A DNA stretch of 64,000 nucleotides from JAJFUI01 sp963754135 (GTDB lineage: Bacteria; Planctomycetota; Planctomycetia; Pirellulales; Thermoguttaceae). Below the pieces are notes generated by a model that saw only the letters and a list, made by a program, of their open reading frames with translations, did not search any database and was not told the origin of the DNA. This document shows positions 16,973 through 25,954 of the stretch, one piece after another. The stretch spans positions 1,550,001 through 1,614,000 of the forward strand of contig CAVWEY010000003.1 of the NCBI GenBank assembly GCA_963754135.1. The letters are read 5' to 3'. A program made the position numbers and the translations under genes. Position 1 is the stretch's first letter, and the number at the start of each line of letters is the position of its first letter.

Positions 16973-19013
16973 ATGCCGCGCGAGCGTCCCATAGGAATCG
17001 ACCTGGGCACCACCTTTTCCGCCGCCGCCTGGGTGGACGAGTCGGGCGAGACAGCCATGATCCGCAACGCCGAGGGAGAGCTGCTCACGCCCAGCGTCGT
17101 GCTGTTCACGGACAAGGAGGTGGTGGTGGGCAAAGAGGCCCGCACCGCCACCACCGTCCACCCCGAGCTGGTGGCCGAGTGGGTGAAGCGGGACATGGGC
17201 CTCCCCTATTACACCCGCCCGATCCACGGCCAGAAACTCCCGCCGGAAGTGATCCAGGCCTGCATTCTGCGGAAGCTCAAGGCCGACATCGTCCGCACGC
17301 CTGGGCGAGCCGGACCGCGTGGTCATCACCGTGCCGGCCTATTTCGACGAGCCGCGGCGGAAAGGGACCACCGACGCCGGCGAGATGGCCGGCCTGAAGG
17401 TGCTGGACATCGTCAACGAGCCGACTGCCGCCGCGCTGAGCTTCGGCGAAGTGCTCGGCTATCTGACGCCCAGGACCGCCGTTAAGGAGAAGATGACCAT
17501 CCTGGTCTACGACCTGGGCGGCGGAACGTTCGACGCCACGCTGCTGCGGCTCTCGCCGGGCAAGATCGAAACCATCGCCACCGACGGCGACGTGCAGCTC
17601 GGCGGCCACGATTGGGACCTGCGGCTGGTCGACCACCTGGCCGACCGCTTCCGCAAGCTGCACAAGCGCGACCCGCGGCAAGACCCGGTGCTGATGAACC
17701 GGATGCTGGCCGCGGCGATCGACGCCAAGCACGCCCTGAGCGCCCGCGGCCGGACGACCGTCCGCCTCGAACTGGCCGGCCAGGTGATGGAAATCCCCGT
17801 CAGCCGCGAGCAGTTCGAGGAGATGACCGCCGACCTGCTGGAGCGGACCGCCTACACCACGCGGCAATTGCTGACCGCGGCCGGGATGGAGTGGAAGGAC
17901 ATTACGCGGCTGCTGTTGGTGGGCGGATCGACGCGGATGCCGATGGTCGTCGCCATGCTGCGGAACTTGAGCGGCCTGGAGCCGGACCACACCGTGCATC
18001 CCGACGAGGCGGTCGCCCGCGGCGCCGCCCTCTACGCCGCCTTCCTGTTGGCCAAGGAGTCGGGCGACAAGGACCGCGCGAGTTTCGCGATCACCAACGT
18101 CAACTCGCACAGCCTTGGCGTCGAGGGGATCGACCCGGAGACGCTGCGGAAGCGGAACGTGGTGCTGATTCCGCGGAACACGCCGCTGCCGGCCACCTGC
18201 ACCGAACGCTTCACCACCCGGCGGGAGAACCAGCGGTCGATCGCTTTGCAGGTTCTCGAAGGCGAGAGCGGATTGCCGGGCGAGTGTACCGCCATCGGCC
18301 GGACCGTGATCCGCAACCTGCCTGAAGGGCTGCCGAAAAACTGGCCGGTCGATGTCACCTTCGAGTACGCCTCCAGCGGCCGGCTGACCGTCAGCGCGCT
18401 GGTGCCGGGTACGCACCAAGGGGCCACGCTCGACCTGGAGCGGGCGGTGGGGATGTCCGACGACAGCATCGCCCGCTGGAAGCAGCCCATCGGCGCGGCG
18501 GCGGGCTTCGACGACTTCGAGGCCATGGTCCAGGACGTGTTGCAACTGTCGGCCGGCGGAGGCGCAGAGACAGCGCCGCAACCGACGGCCGCCGACATAA
18601 AGCCGCGACCGGCGGTCGCGCCCGCGGATTCGCCGGCGGCGGCGCCCGTCGAACCGGCCAAAGCGGCCTCCGCCGCGCCGCGGCGCGAGGGCTGGAGCCC
18701 CTTTGCTGCCGCCGCTGGGGCCGCAGAATCCAGCGCTGGGGCGGCAGTTGAACTGCCGCCCCAACCGGAGTCGCTCCAGGCGGAAGGCGATGAACCGTCG
18801 CAAGGCGAGGAGCCGGCGGCGGAATCGGACGACGCGGTGTTCGCCATTGCGGTGGCCAAGCGTCCGCCGCTGGTCAAGCCCGCCCCCACGCCGCCCATCC
18901 CCCGGTGGCTGTTCAACATGATCGGACACGCGATCGCCGGGCTGCTGGGGTTGGCCTTGGGCTACCTGATCCTGCACCACCTCCGGCCGGAAACGTTCCC
19001 GCTCCCCTGGTAA
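16973..19013 (+). CDS. Hsp70-like protein with C-terminal membrane anchor, one frameshift
   Basis: The actin-fold ATPase motifs of DnaK are present: IGIDLGTTFSAAAWVDE (phosphate 1), LVYDLGGGTFDATLL (phosphate 2), and RLLLVGGSTRMPMV (adenosine). A substrate-binding beta domain follows (NVVLIPRNTPLPATC). Instead of the DnaK lid there is an Ala/Pro-rich linker and a single C-terminal helix (IGHAIAGLLGLALGYLIL), so it is predicted to be tail-anchored. The frame breaks at about 17300: one surplus base separates KADIVRT from LGEPDRVVITVPAYFDE. The start is ATG 16973. No DnaJ or GrpE gene is adjacent, so this is a specialised Hsp70 rather than the housekeeping dnaK. Confidence 0.8.
18738..18762. repeat. 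In-frame palindrome in the Hsp70 linker (family L)
   Basis: GGGGCGGCAGTT-G-AACTGCCGCCCC, perfect 12-bp arms, translated as GAAVELPPQ within the disordered linker before the membrane anchor. Confidence 0.7.
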
Positions 19014-19014
19014 T

Positions 19015-20562
19015 ATGACCCAACCTTCCCTTCCCGCCGTCGGCATCGACCTGGGCACGACGTTCTCCGTGCTGGCGCGGATCGACGACCACGGCCGGCC
19101 GGTCACCGTCGTCAACGCCGAAGGGGACCTGCTGACGCCCAGCGACGTGCTCTTCGACGGCGACGAAGTGGTGGTGGGCAAAGAGGCGTTGAAGGCCATC
19201 GCCGGCGAGGCCGACCGCGTGGCCGAGTGCTCGAAGCGCGACATCGGCCACCGGGTCTATCACAAGCGGCTCGAAGACAAACAGTATCCGCCCGAGGTGA
19301 TCGAGGCGATGATCCTCAACAAGCTCCGCGTCGACGCCGGCCGGCAGATCGGGCCGTTGAGCAAGGCGGTGATCACCGTGCCGGCGTACTTCGACGAGGT
19401 CCGCCGCAAGGCCACCCAGGACGCCGGCTACATGGCCGGGTTCGAGGTGCTGGACATCCTCAACGAGCCGACGGCCGCGGCCCTGGCTTTCGGCTTCCAG
19501 CAGGGATACCTGGACCCGCACGGCAGCAGCCTGGCGCCGCAGCACGTTCTGGTCTACGACCTCGGCGGCGGCACGTTCGACGTCACCGTGATGCAGATCC
19601 GCGGCACCGAGTTCAACGCCCTCTCGACCGACGGCGACGTGCGGCTGGGCGGTTACGACTGGGACCTGCGGTTGGTGGACCTGGTGGCGGAGCAGTTCGC
19701 CCGCCGGCACCATACCGATCCGCGGCAGGACCCGGTGTCGGCGGGCAAGCTGTGGCGGGAGTGCGAGGACGCCAAGCGGACTCTCTCAGCCCGGCAGAAG
19801 GCCGCCGTGGCCTGCGACCACCGGGGCATCTCGGCGCGGATCGAGATCGCCCGCGAACAGTTCGAAGAGGCCACCCAGGACCTCTTGGACCGCACGCGGT
19901 TCACCACCGTGCAGGCGTTGAAGGCGGCAGGGCTGGAGTGGAAGGACCTCGACCGGGTGCTGCTGGTGGGCGGCGCCACCCGCATGCCCATGGTCCGCCA
20001 GATGCTCTGCCAACTCAGCGGCAAGGAGCCGGACGACTCGGTGGCGGCGGACGAGGCGGTGGCCCACGGCGCCGCGTTGCACGCCGGGCTGATGCTCGCC
20101 CGGCAGGAGGGCCTGCCGCCCCTGTTCAAGGTCCGCAACGTCAACTCGCACAGTTTGGGCGTGGTGGGCCTCGACCCCATCACCCGCCAGTTCCGCAACG
20201 GCATCCTCATCCCCCGCAATACCCGCTTGCCGGTCACCAGCAAGCGGACCTTCAAGACCCGGCAGGCCGGCCAGCGCTCGATCGGCATCGACATCGTCGA
20301 AGGGGAGAGCCCCTCGGCCGACGACTGCACGCCGGTAGGCCGCTGCTCGGTCCGCCACCTGCCGCCCGAGCTGCCGGCGCAATATCCGGTGGAGGTCCTC
20401 TTCCGTTACGAGCCGAACGGGCGGTTGAAGGTCCGCGTCACGGTGCCGGGCACCGACCGCAAGGTCACCACCGAGATCATCCGCGAGAACGGCATGAGCA
20501 AAGAGCATCTGGACCAGTGGCGGCAAGCCATCTCCGGCCTGCCACCGGGCGAGTATCGGTAA
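19015..20562 (+). CDS. Hsp70-like protein lacking the lid domain
   Basis: A 515-residue protein starting 1 bp after the first Hsp70. The ATPase motifs are complete (VGIDLGTTFSVLARIDD, LVYDLGGGTFDVTVM, LNEPTAAALAFG, RVLLVGGATRMPMV), with a beta substrate-binding region (GILIPRNTRLPVTSKR). It stops at about 515 residues, where DnaK is about 640, so the helical lid is absent. It is parallel in sequence to its upstream neighbour, which suggests tandem duplication. The pair probably acts together in a membrane-proximal assembly task, which is an inference. Confidence 0.88.
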   Translation: MTQPSLPAVGIDLGTTFSVLARIDDHGRPVTVVNAEGDLLTPSDVLFDGDEVVVGKEALKAIAGEADRVAECSKRDIGHRVYHKRLEDKQYPPEVIEAMILNKLRVDAGRQIGPLSKAVITVPAYFDEVRRKATQDAGYMAGFEVLDILNEPTAAALAFGFQQGYLDPHGSSLAPQHVLVYDLGGGTFDVTVMQIRGTEFNALSTDGDVRLGGYDWDLRLVDLVAEQFARRHHTDPRQDPVSAGKLWRECEDAKRTLSARQKAAVACDHRGISARIEIAREQFEEATQDLLDRTRFTTVQALKAAGLEWKDLDRVLLVGGATRMPMVRQMLCQLSGKEPDDSVAADEAVAHGAALHAGLMLARQEGLPPLFKVRNVNSHSLGVVGLDPITRQFRNGILIPRNTRLPVTSKRTFKTRQAGQRSIGIDIVEGESPSADDCTPVGRCSVRHLPPELPAQYPVEVLFRYEPNGRLKVRVTVPGTDRKVTTEIIRENGMSKEHLDQWRQAISGLPPGEYR

Positions 20563-20569
20563 TAGAAGC

Positions 20570-20650
20570 GGGTGGCACGCCCTGAAAGGGCGTGGTGAGT
20601 GGAACGATTCAACGTCTGCGTCCACCACGCCCTTTCAGGGCGTGCCACCC
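20570..20650. repeat. Palindromic element, family A
   Basis: 27-bp inverted arms 20570-20596 and 20624-20650, starting 7 bp after the second Hsp70 stop and lying between two converging genes. It is identical in design to the copy at 13529-13609. Confidence 0.9.
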
Positions 20651-20682
20651 GCCCGCAAACGGCGCGAATGCCGGCGGCAACC

Positions 20683-21732
20683 TTATGCCAGCATCGCAGC
20701 AATCGTTTCTCGGCCCACCGGCCGGATCACGCCCCGCTCGCAGATGATCGCCGCGATCAATTCCGCCGGGGTCACATCGAACGCCGGATTGTAGACGGCG
20801 ACTCCCTCCGGGGCGGTCTGCCGGCCGAAGCCGTGAGTAACCTCGCGCGGGTCGCGCTCTTCGATGGGAATCTCCGCCCCGCTCTGGATCTTGAGGTCAA
20901 ACGTGCTGCTGGGGGCGGCGATGTAGAAGGGAATCTTGTGGGCGGCCGCCAGCACCGCCACGCCGTAGGTGCCGATCTTGTTGGCCGTGTCGCCGTTGGC
21001 GGCGATCCGGTCGGCCCCGGTCACCACCGCCTGCACCCGCCCCTCGCGCATCACTTGGGCGGCCATGCTGTCGCAGATCAGCGTCACGTCGATCCCCCGC
21101 TGCTGCAACTCCCAGGCGGTGAGCCGGGCGCCCTGCAACAGGGGGCGGGTCTCGTCGGCGTAGACGTGCAGCGTCTTGCCCGCCTCTGCCGCGGCAAAAA
21201 ACACGGCCAGAGCGGTGCCGTAGTCGGAAGTGGCCAGGCCGCCGGCGTTGCAATGTGTGAGCACGCCCTGCCCGTCGCGCAAGAGCGCGGCCCCGTGGCG
21301 GCCGATCGCCCGGCACATCTGCCGGTCCTCCTCGTGGATCGTCCGGGCCTCGGCCAGCAGGGCGGCGGCAATCTCGGCGCTCGGCCGGCCGCGAAACCGC
21401 TGGGCGGCCTGCTTCATCCGCTCCAAGGCCCAAAAGAGGTTGACCGCCGTGGGGCGGCTGGTGGCCAGCCGGTCGGCCGTTTCCTGGAGCCGGCGAAAGA
21501 ACGTCTGTTCGTCCGCGCCGATGGCGCCCTGCACGCCCAAGCACACGCCGTAGGCCGCCGCCACGCCGATGGCCGGCGCCCCGCGGACGCGGAGCGTTTT
21601 TATCGCCTCCCACACCGCTTCCACGTCGCGGCAGTCGATCTCGACCAGTTCGACCGGCAGCCGCGTCTGGTCCACCATCCGCAGATGGCCATCGACGCCG
21701 CCAAGCCAGTGGAGGGTTTGAAGACTCTTCAT
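20683..21732 (-). CDS. mtnA: Methylthioribose-1-phosphate isomerase
   Basis: 349 residues, normal family length. It converts 5-methylthioribose-1-phosphate to the ribulose isomer in methionine salvage. Signature motifs are TLRVRGAPAIGVAAAYG near the N terminus, the catalytic Cys in LTHCNAGGLATSDYGTAL, and the catalytic Asp in VVTGADRIAANGDTANKIGT. Other members of the eIF2B-alpha superfamily (ribose-1,5-bisphosphate isomerase) are less likely, because the CNAGGLAT and GADRIAANGD signatures are exact. No other salvage gene is adjacent. Confidence 0.95.
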   Translation of the reverse strand: MKSLQTLHWLGGVDGHLRMVDQTRLPVELVEIDCRDVEAVWEAIKTLRVRGAPAIGVAAAYGVCLGVQGAIGADEQTFFRRLQETADRLATSRPTAVNLFWALERMKQAAQRFRGRPSAEIAAALLAEARTIHEEDRQMCRAIGRHGAALLRDGQGVLTHCNAGGLATSDYGTALAVFFAAAEAGKTLHVYADETRPLLQGARLTAWELQQRGIDVTLICDSMAAQVMREGRVQAVVTGADRIAANGDTANKIGTYGVAVLAAAHKIPFYIAAPSSTFDLKIQSGAEIPIEERDPREVTHGFGRQTAPEGVAVYNPAFDVTPAELIAAIICERGVIRPVGRETIAAMLA

Positions 21733-21758
21733 GGGTGTAACATCGTGAGAGAGAATAG

Positions 21759-21779
21759 CCGGGAGCTAACAGCTCCCGG
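21759..21779. repeat. Palindromic element, family B
   Basis: The ccgggagct-aac-agctcccgg hairpin, preceded by AATAG and followed by AATGTGCG, immediately upstream of mtnA. Confidence 0.85.
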
Positions 21780-21825
21780 AATGTGCGCTGCTAATGCCAA
21801 CCGCTCCGGCGGCTGTCGGCCACGG

Positions 21826-21990
21826 CTAATCTTCCTGATTTTGCGCGGCGAGTTTGTCGCGGATATCCATCAACGGAGCGCGAATTATTGAACTCTCGCG
21901 CGTTAGCGCGTCCGTCAATTGGCCAAGCATGCCAACAATCATAACGAGCGGTATTGCAAGGATTATTGCTGCGGAAATTCCATCGCCCAT
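21826..21990 (-). CDS. Small single-pass membrane protein
   Basis: 54 residues from ATG 21990 (an in-frame ATG at 22023 gives 65). One membrane helix (ISAAIILAIPLVMIVGMLGQ) is followed by a charged tail ending DIRDKLAAQNQED. It lies between two family B hairpins. Too short for family assignment, and it may not be expressed. Confidence 0.35.
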   Translation of the reverse strand: MGDGISAAIILAIPLVMIVGMLGQLTDALTRESSIIRAPLMDIRDKLAAQNQED

Positions 21991-22075
21991 AAGACAGTCC
22001 TTCGCAAAAGAGTCTCGGGTCACGTTTGTGGGATTTCAGAACTACCGAACAATCGCATCGACACCCTAACACATT

Positions 22076-22096
22076 CCGGGAGCTGTTAGCTCCCGG
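22076..22096. repeat. Palindromic element, family B (left flank of RAYT)
   Basis: The ccgggagct-gtt-agctcccgg hairpin, 38 bp past the 3' end of the transposase gene and inverted relative to the copy at 22658. Confidence 0.88.
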
Positions 22097-22133
22097 CTCT
22101 TGTCCTTTCTCTTTATCACGCTTTCTCCATCTT

Positions 22134-22628
22134 CTACCGAAACGGTTCCCCGCCCTCTCGCCATTTCCAACCGCCGTGGGACGGCAGGTACGTGCTCACC
22201 AAGTGATCGAAGTGTTCGTCGTCCTTGACCTGCTTGCGGCTGGCGTTCTCGACGAACCACTTGTCCCGCCGTTCCACGTCGCGGTTCAATCGCCGCGTCA
22301 GCGAAGATTTCAGCGTGCTGCGTATCTTCAGCCACGGGCGTTCGTCGGGCCAACTGGCCAACACGTGGACATGGGTCGGTTCGGTGGCGACGTAATGCCC
22401 GCGATACCGTTGTTTCTCAAAGGCAAGCCGCGACTCTTCGATCAACAGGAGTTGGATTCGTGAGTCGAAATGGACTTCGTCTTCTTTTGCCCTTCCTCGA
22501 TATGCCGCCGCTAATTCGTCGTCCGGCGGAAGAATCCCCTTCTTGCGTTGCACAAAACCCTCCTCCCGGTCCGGCATCCAAGTTCCGAAGGCGTGGAAGG
22601 TGAATAGGTAGCAGGGCACGGTCGTCAC
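22134..22628 (-). CDS. REP-associated tyrosine transposase (RAYT, Y1_Tnp)
   Basis: A 164-residue Y1-transposase-like protein. It begins YLFTFHAFGTWMPDRE, has a HUH metal-binding motif at His86 and His88 (ATEPTHVHVLASWPDE), and has a candidate nucleophile Tyr147 in HFDHLVSTYLPSHGG. This matches the IS200/IS605-related RAYT group, which cuts and moves REP hairpins rather than a full IS. Family B hairpins (22076-22096, 22658-22678, 22700-22720) flank it closely on both sides in inverted orientation, the classic RAYT arrangement. It likely mobilises family B elements. Confidence 0.8.
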   Translation of the reverse strand: MTTVPCYLFTFHAFGTWMPDREEGFVQRKKGILPPDDELAAAYRGRAKEDEVHFDSRIQLLLIEESRLAFEKQRYRGHYVATEPTHVHVLASWPDERPWLKIRSTLKSSLTRRLNRDVERRDKWFVENASRKQVKDDEHFDHLVSTYLPSHGGWKWREGGEPFR

Positions 22629-22657
22629 TCCAACGCGATAGCGCGAGTGAACAATAG

Positions 22658-22720
22658 CCGGGAGCTAACAGCTCCCGGTGGAGTATCCGGGGCAACTCTC
22701 CGGGAGCTGTTAGCTCCCGG
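22658..22720. repeat. Palindromic element pair, family B (right flank of RAYT)
   Basis: Two hairpins in opposite orientation, 22658-22678 (..ctaac..) and 22700-22720 (..ctgtt..), form a BIME-like unit directly upstream of the RAYT start and downstream of purE. Confidence 0.88.
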
Positions 22721-22752
22721 CAATTGTCTCTCGCTTTTCAATGGTCTCCTCT

Positions 22753-23277
22753 TCACTGCTTCGCTTTTCGCAACGTTTCTTGCAACGCTGCGTCTTTGGC
22801 GTTGACCGTGTCCGCCAGTTTGCGTTTGAATGCGGCGAGCTTCTCCTGGAGGGCCGGGTTGGCCAAGGCGAGGATCTGCACGGCCAGCAGGCCGGCGTTG
22901 CGGGGTCCGCCGCCGCCGAGGCCGACCGTCGCCACGGGCACGTCGCCCGGCATCTGCACGATCGAGAGGAGCGAGTCGAGTCCGCCGGCCAGGTCCGTGG
23001 GCACCGGCAGACCGATGACCGTCAACGTGGTGTGCGAGGCGACCACGCCGGGCAGGTGGGCGGCCCCGCCGGCCGCGGCCACCAACACCTTCAGCCCGCG
23101 ACTGGCTGCCGAGGTCGCATAATCACGGACCAAGTCAGGCGTGCGGTGGGCGCTCATTACGCGGACCTCATAGGAGACACCGAACTCGTCCAGCGCAGCG
23201 GCGGCGGCCTGGATCTTCGGCCAGTCGCTGTCGCTGCCCATCACGATGCCCACCAGGGGCGAGGCGGTTTCCGGCAT
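22753..23277 (-). CDS. purE: N5-carboxyaminoimidazole ribonucleotide mutase
   Basis: 174 residues starting at ATG 23277 (MPETASPLVGIVMGSDSDWP). The enzyme interconverts N5-CAIR and CAIR in purine synthesis. The GSDSDW phosphate/active-site motif, the SAHRTPD motif with the essential His, and AAAGGAAHLPGVVASHTTLT are intact. No purK is adjacent. It lies 7 bp downstream of ald and is probably cotranscribed. Confidence 0.95.
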   Translation of the reverse strand: MPETASPLVGIVMGSDSDWPKIQAAAAALDEFGVSYEVRVMSAHRTPDLVRDYATSAASRGLKVLVAAAGGAAHLPGVVASHTTLTVIGLPVPTDLAGGLDSLLSIVQMPGDVPVATVGLGGGGPRNAGLLAVQILALANPALQEKLAAFKRKLADTVNAKDAALQETLRKAKQ

Positions 23278-23284
23278 GGGATTC

Positions 23285-24394
23285 TCACTTCTCGAACCGC
23301 GGATTGAACGCCATTCCAAACGTTTCGGCCACGGGGCGGTAGGTGATTTCGCCTTCGTAGACGTTGATCGCCTGGGCCACCGGCGGCAGGGCGTCGGCCG
23401 CCGCCAGCAGGCCGCGGTTGGCAATCTGCAACGCCCAGGGCAACGTCACGTGGCACAGGGCGAAGGTGCTGGTGCGTCCGACCGCGCCGGGCATGTTCGC
23501 CACGCAGTAGTGCAGCACGTCGTGGACCACGAACGTCGGGTTGCTGTGGGTGGTGGGGCGGGTGGTCGCGACGCAGCCCCCCTGATCCACCGCCACGTCA
23601 ATAATCACGCTGCCCGGCTTCATCAGCGTCAGGTCCTGCTCCTCGACCAGACAAGGGGCCTTGGCGCCGGGCACCAGCACCGCCCCGATCACCAGGTCGG
23701 CCAGCCGCAACTGCTCGCGGATCGTGTGCCGGTCGCTGAACAGCACGGTGACGTTCGGCGGCATGATGTCGTCGAGGTAGCGGAGGCGGTCCATGTTGAT
23801 GTCCAAAAGTCCGATATTGGCGCGGAAGCCGGCGGCGATCCGCGCGGCGTTGGCCCCGACCACGCCCCCGCCGAGGATGGTGATGTGGGCCGGCTCGACG
23901 CCCGGCACGCCGGCCAGGAGGATGCCGCGGCCCTGCTGCGGCCGTTCGAGGTACTTTGCCCCTTCCTGGATGCTCATCCGCCCGGCCACTTCACTCATCG
24001 GCGTCAGCAGGGGCAGCCGGCCGTGCTCGTCGCGGAGCGTCTCGTAGGCGACGGCGATCGAGCCGCTGTGCAAGATGGCCTCGGTCAGTTGCCGGTCGGC
24101 GGCGAAGTGGAAATAGGTGAAGATGATCTGGCCGCGTTTCAGGAGGGGGATTTCGCCCGATTGCGGCTCCTTGACCTTGATGATCATCTCCGCGCGGCCG
24201 TACAGCTCGCTGGGACTATCGACCAGTTCCGCCCCGCAAGCGACGTAATCCTGGTCGGCCAGGCCGGAGCCCAGCCCGGCCCCGGTTTCCACCAGCACGC
24301 GGTGTCCGGCGCGGGTCAATTCCTCGGCTCCGACGGGGAGCAATCCCACGCGATATTCGTCCCGCTTGGTTTCTTTCGGTACGCCGACGATCAT
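23285..24394 (-). CDS. ald: Alanine dehydrogenase
   Basis: 369 residues, close to the usual 370. It catalyses NAD-dependent interconversion of L-alanine and pyruvate plus ammonia. The N-terminal signature MIVGVPKETKRDEYRVGLLP is present. So are Lys of the substrate site (IIKVKEPQSGE), His in IIFTYFHFAADR, the Rossmann fold ITILGGGVVGANAARIAAG, and VVHDVLHYCVANMPGAVGRT. It is followed by purE with a 7-bp gap. Confidence 0.95.
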   Translation of the reverse strand: MIVGVPKETKRDEYRVGLLPVGAEELTRAGHRVLVETGAGLGSGLADQDYVACGAELVDSPSELYGRAEMIIKVKEPQSGEIPLLKRGQIIFTYFHFAADRQLTEAILHSGSIAVAYETLRDEHGRLPLLTPMSEVAGRMSIQEGAKYLERPQQGRGILLAGVPGVEPAHITILGGGVVGANAARIAAGFRANIGLLDINMDRLRYLDDIMPPNVTVLFSDRHTIREQLRLADLVIGAVLVPGAKAPCLVEEQDLTLMKPGSVIIDVAVDQGGCVATTRPTTHSNPTFVVHDVLHYCVANMPGAVGRTSTFALCHVTLPWALQIANRGLLAAADALPPVAQAINVYEGEITYRPVAETFGMAFNPRFEK

Positions 24395-24476
24395 GAGTGT
24401 CCTCCGAGTGCGATGCTGAAATGGCGGAAAACCGTCATTGTAGCCGGCGGCGGGAGTTTGCCAAGCCGTCCGTCGG

Positions 24477-24497
24477 CCGGGGGCTGTTAGCCCCCGG
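24477..24497. repeat. Palindromic element, family B, containing the der stop codon
   Basis: The ccgggggct-gtt-agcccccgg hairpin. On the minus strand its loop supplies TAA (24487-24489), the in-frame stop of the frame-corrected der gene. Confidence 0.85.
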
Positions 24498-25846
24498 CTA
24501 TTTTGCCGTCGATCTCATCCCGCTGGTCGCCGTGCTCGCGCTGGCGGAGGTAGAGTTTGATCGGCACCTCGCCGAAGCGGAGTTCGTCGCGGAACACCCG
24601 CAGCAGGTACGCGCTGATACTGCGGGCCGATCGCCTTCGGATCGTTGCAGAACAACACGATCGTCGGCGGCTGGACGGACGCCTGGGTGGCGTAGTAGAC
24701 CTTCGGCCGGCGGTTGCGGTAGGTGGGGGGCGGGTTGCGGCCGATGGCCGCCCGCACCTGCTGGTTCAACTTCGAGGTGGTCACCCGTTGCCGCGACTGC
24801 CGGAAGAGCATCTGGGCGTGGTTGAGCATGGCCTTGACGTTCTTGCCCGTCTGGCCGGTGATGAACGCGATGGGGGCGTACCACATGGTGCGGAAATTGT
24901 CGCGCAAGTAGATCACCCATTTCTCGGTCGGCATGCTGCCGGCGGTCAGGTCCCACTTGTTCACCACGAAGATGCAGGGCTTGTACTGTTGGGCGATGTA
25001 ATCGCACAGTTGCTTGTCGACCTTGCTGATCCGCTGCGTGGCGTCGAAGAACAGCAGCACCACGTCGGCGCGGCGGATGCTCCGCTGGGCCCGGTGCGTG
25101 CTGTAGAAGTCCACGTCCGTGTTGATGCTCTTCTGGCGGCGGAAACCCGGCGTGTCGATGGCCACAAACGCCTTGCCGTCGAGCTCGAAGCGGACGTCAA
25201 CGCTGTCGCGGGTGGTGCCGGGCACTTCGCTCACGATCATCCGCTCGGCCTGGGCCAGGGTGTTCGCCAGCGTGCTCTTGCCCACGTTCCGCCGCCCCAC
25301 GATCGCCACCTTCATCACCGCCTCGGCCGGGGCCTGCTCGCCGGGCGAGGCCTCGGGCAAACGCTGCGCAATGGCGTCCATCAACTCGGCCTTGCCGCGG
25401 TTCTCGCGGGTGCTGACGTGGACGATCTTCCGCCCAAAACGGTAGAACTCCTCCGCCTGGGCGTCCAGCGCCGGCGTATCGGTCTTGTTGACCACCAACA
25501 GCACCGGCGCGGCGACGTAACGGAGCCGCTTGGCCACCTCCTGGTCGAGCGGGACCGGCCCGTCCCGGCAATCGACCACGAACAAGATCACCTGCGCCGA
25601 GTCGACGGCCACCTGGATCTGGTCCTCGACCTGGTCGGTGAGGTCGTCGGCGTCTTCGATGCCCATCCCACCGGTGTCGACCAGTTCCGCGAAGCGGCCG
25701 TGAACGTCAATCAGGTGGGTGACGCGGTCGCGGGTCACGCCGGAGGTGGCGTCGACAATGGCAATGCGCTTCCCCGCGAGCCAATTGAAGATGCTCGATT
25801 TGCCCACGTTGGGCCGGCCGACGATGACAACTTGCGGAATGGCCAT
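24487..25846 (-). CDS. der: GTPase Der (EngA), one frameshift near the C terminus
   Basis: An essential double-GTPase required for 50S ribosome assembly. The first G domain shows GRPNVGKSSIFNWLAG, DTGG and NKTD. The second shows GRRNVGKSTLANTLAQ, DTPGFRRQKSI and NKWDL. A KH-like C-terminal domain follows. The frame breaks at about 24615: dropping one base turns QYQRVPAAG into QYQRYLLRVFRDELRFGEVP and extends the protein to ...EIDGKIAGG, stopping inside the palindrome at 24477-24497. The start is ATG 25846. Confidence 0.9.
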
Positions 25847-25891
25847 AACTCCCTATCATAGTTGCCAGCGGCGGCGGATTCCAGCCGTGTG

Positions 25892-25943
25892 GGTTATGCT
25901 TTCGCATAACACTCATGGCGATCCGTTATGCTCAAGCATAACC
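25892..25943. repeat. Palindromic element, family D (GTTATGC...GCATAAC)
   Basis: Two small hairpins, ggttatgc-ttt-cgcataac (25892-25910) and gttatgc-tca-agcataacc (25925-25943), in inverted orientation between der and the glycosylase gene. A related copy is at 43869-43935. Confidence 0.75.
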
Positions 25944-25954
25944 TACCTCTTTCA

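Noticed and set aside
17277..19244. A 655-codon open frame on the minus strand antisense to both Hsp70 genes
   Set aside because: It mirrors codon bias of the sense genes, is rich in Arg/Gly/Gln low-complexity sequence, has no domain, and the sense strand carries clear Hsp70 motifs.
22134..22628. The transposase gene as part of a complete IS200/IS605 element
   Set aside because: No second gene (tnpB or similar) and no subterminal IS ends; the flanks are REP-like hairpins repeated alone elsewhere, which fits RAYT better.
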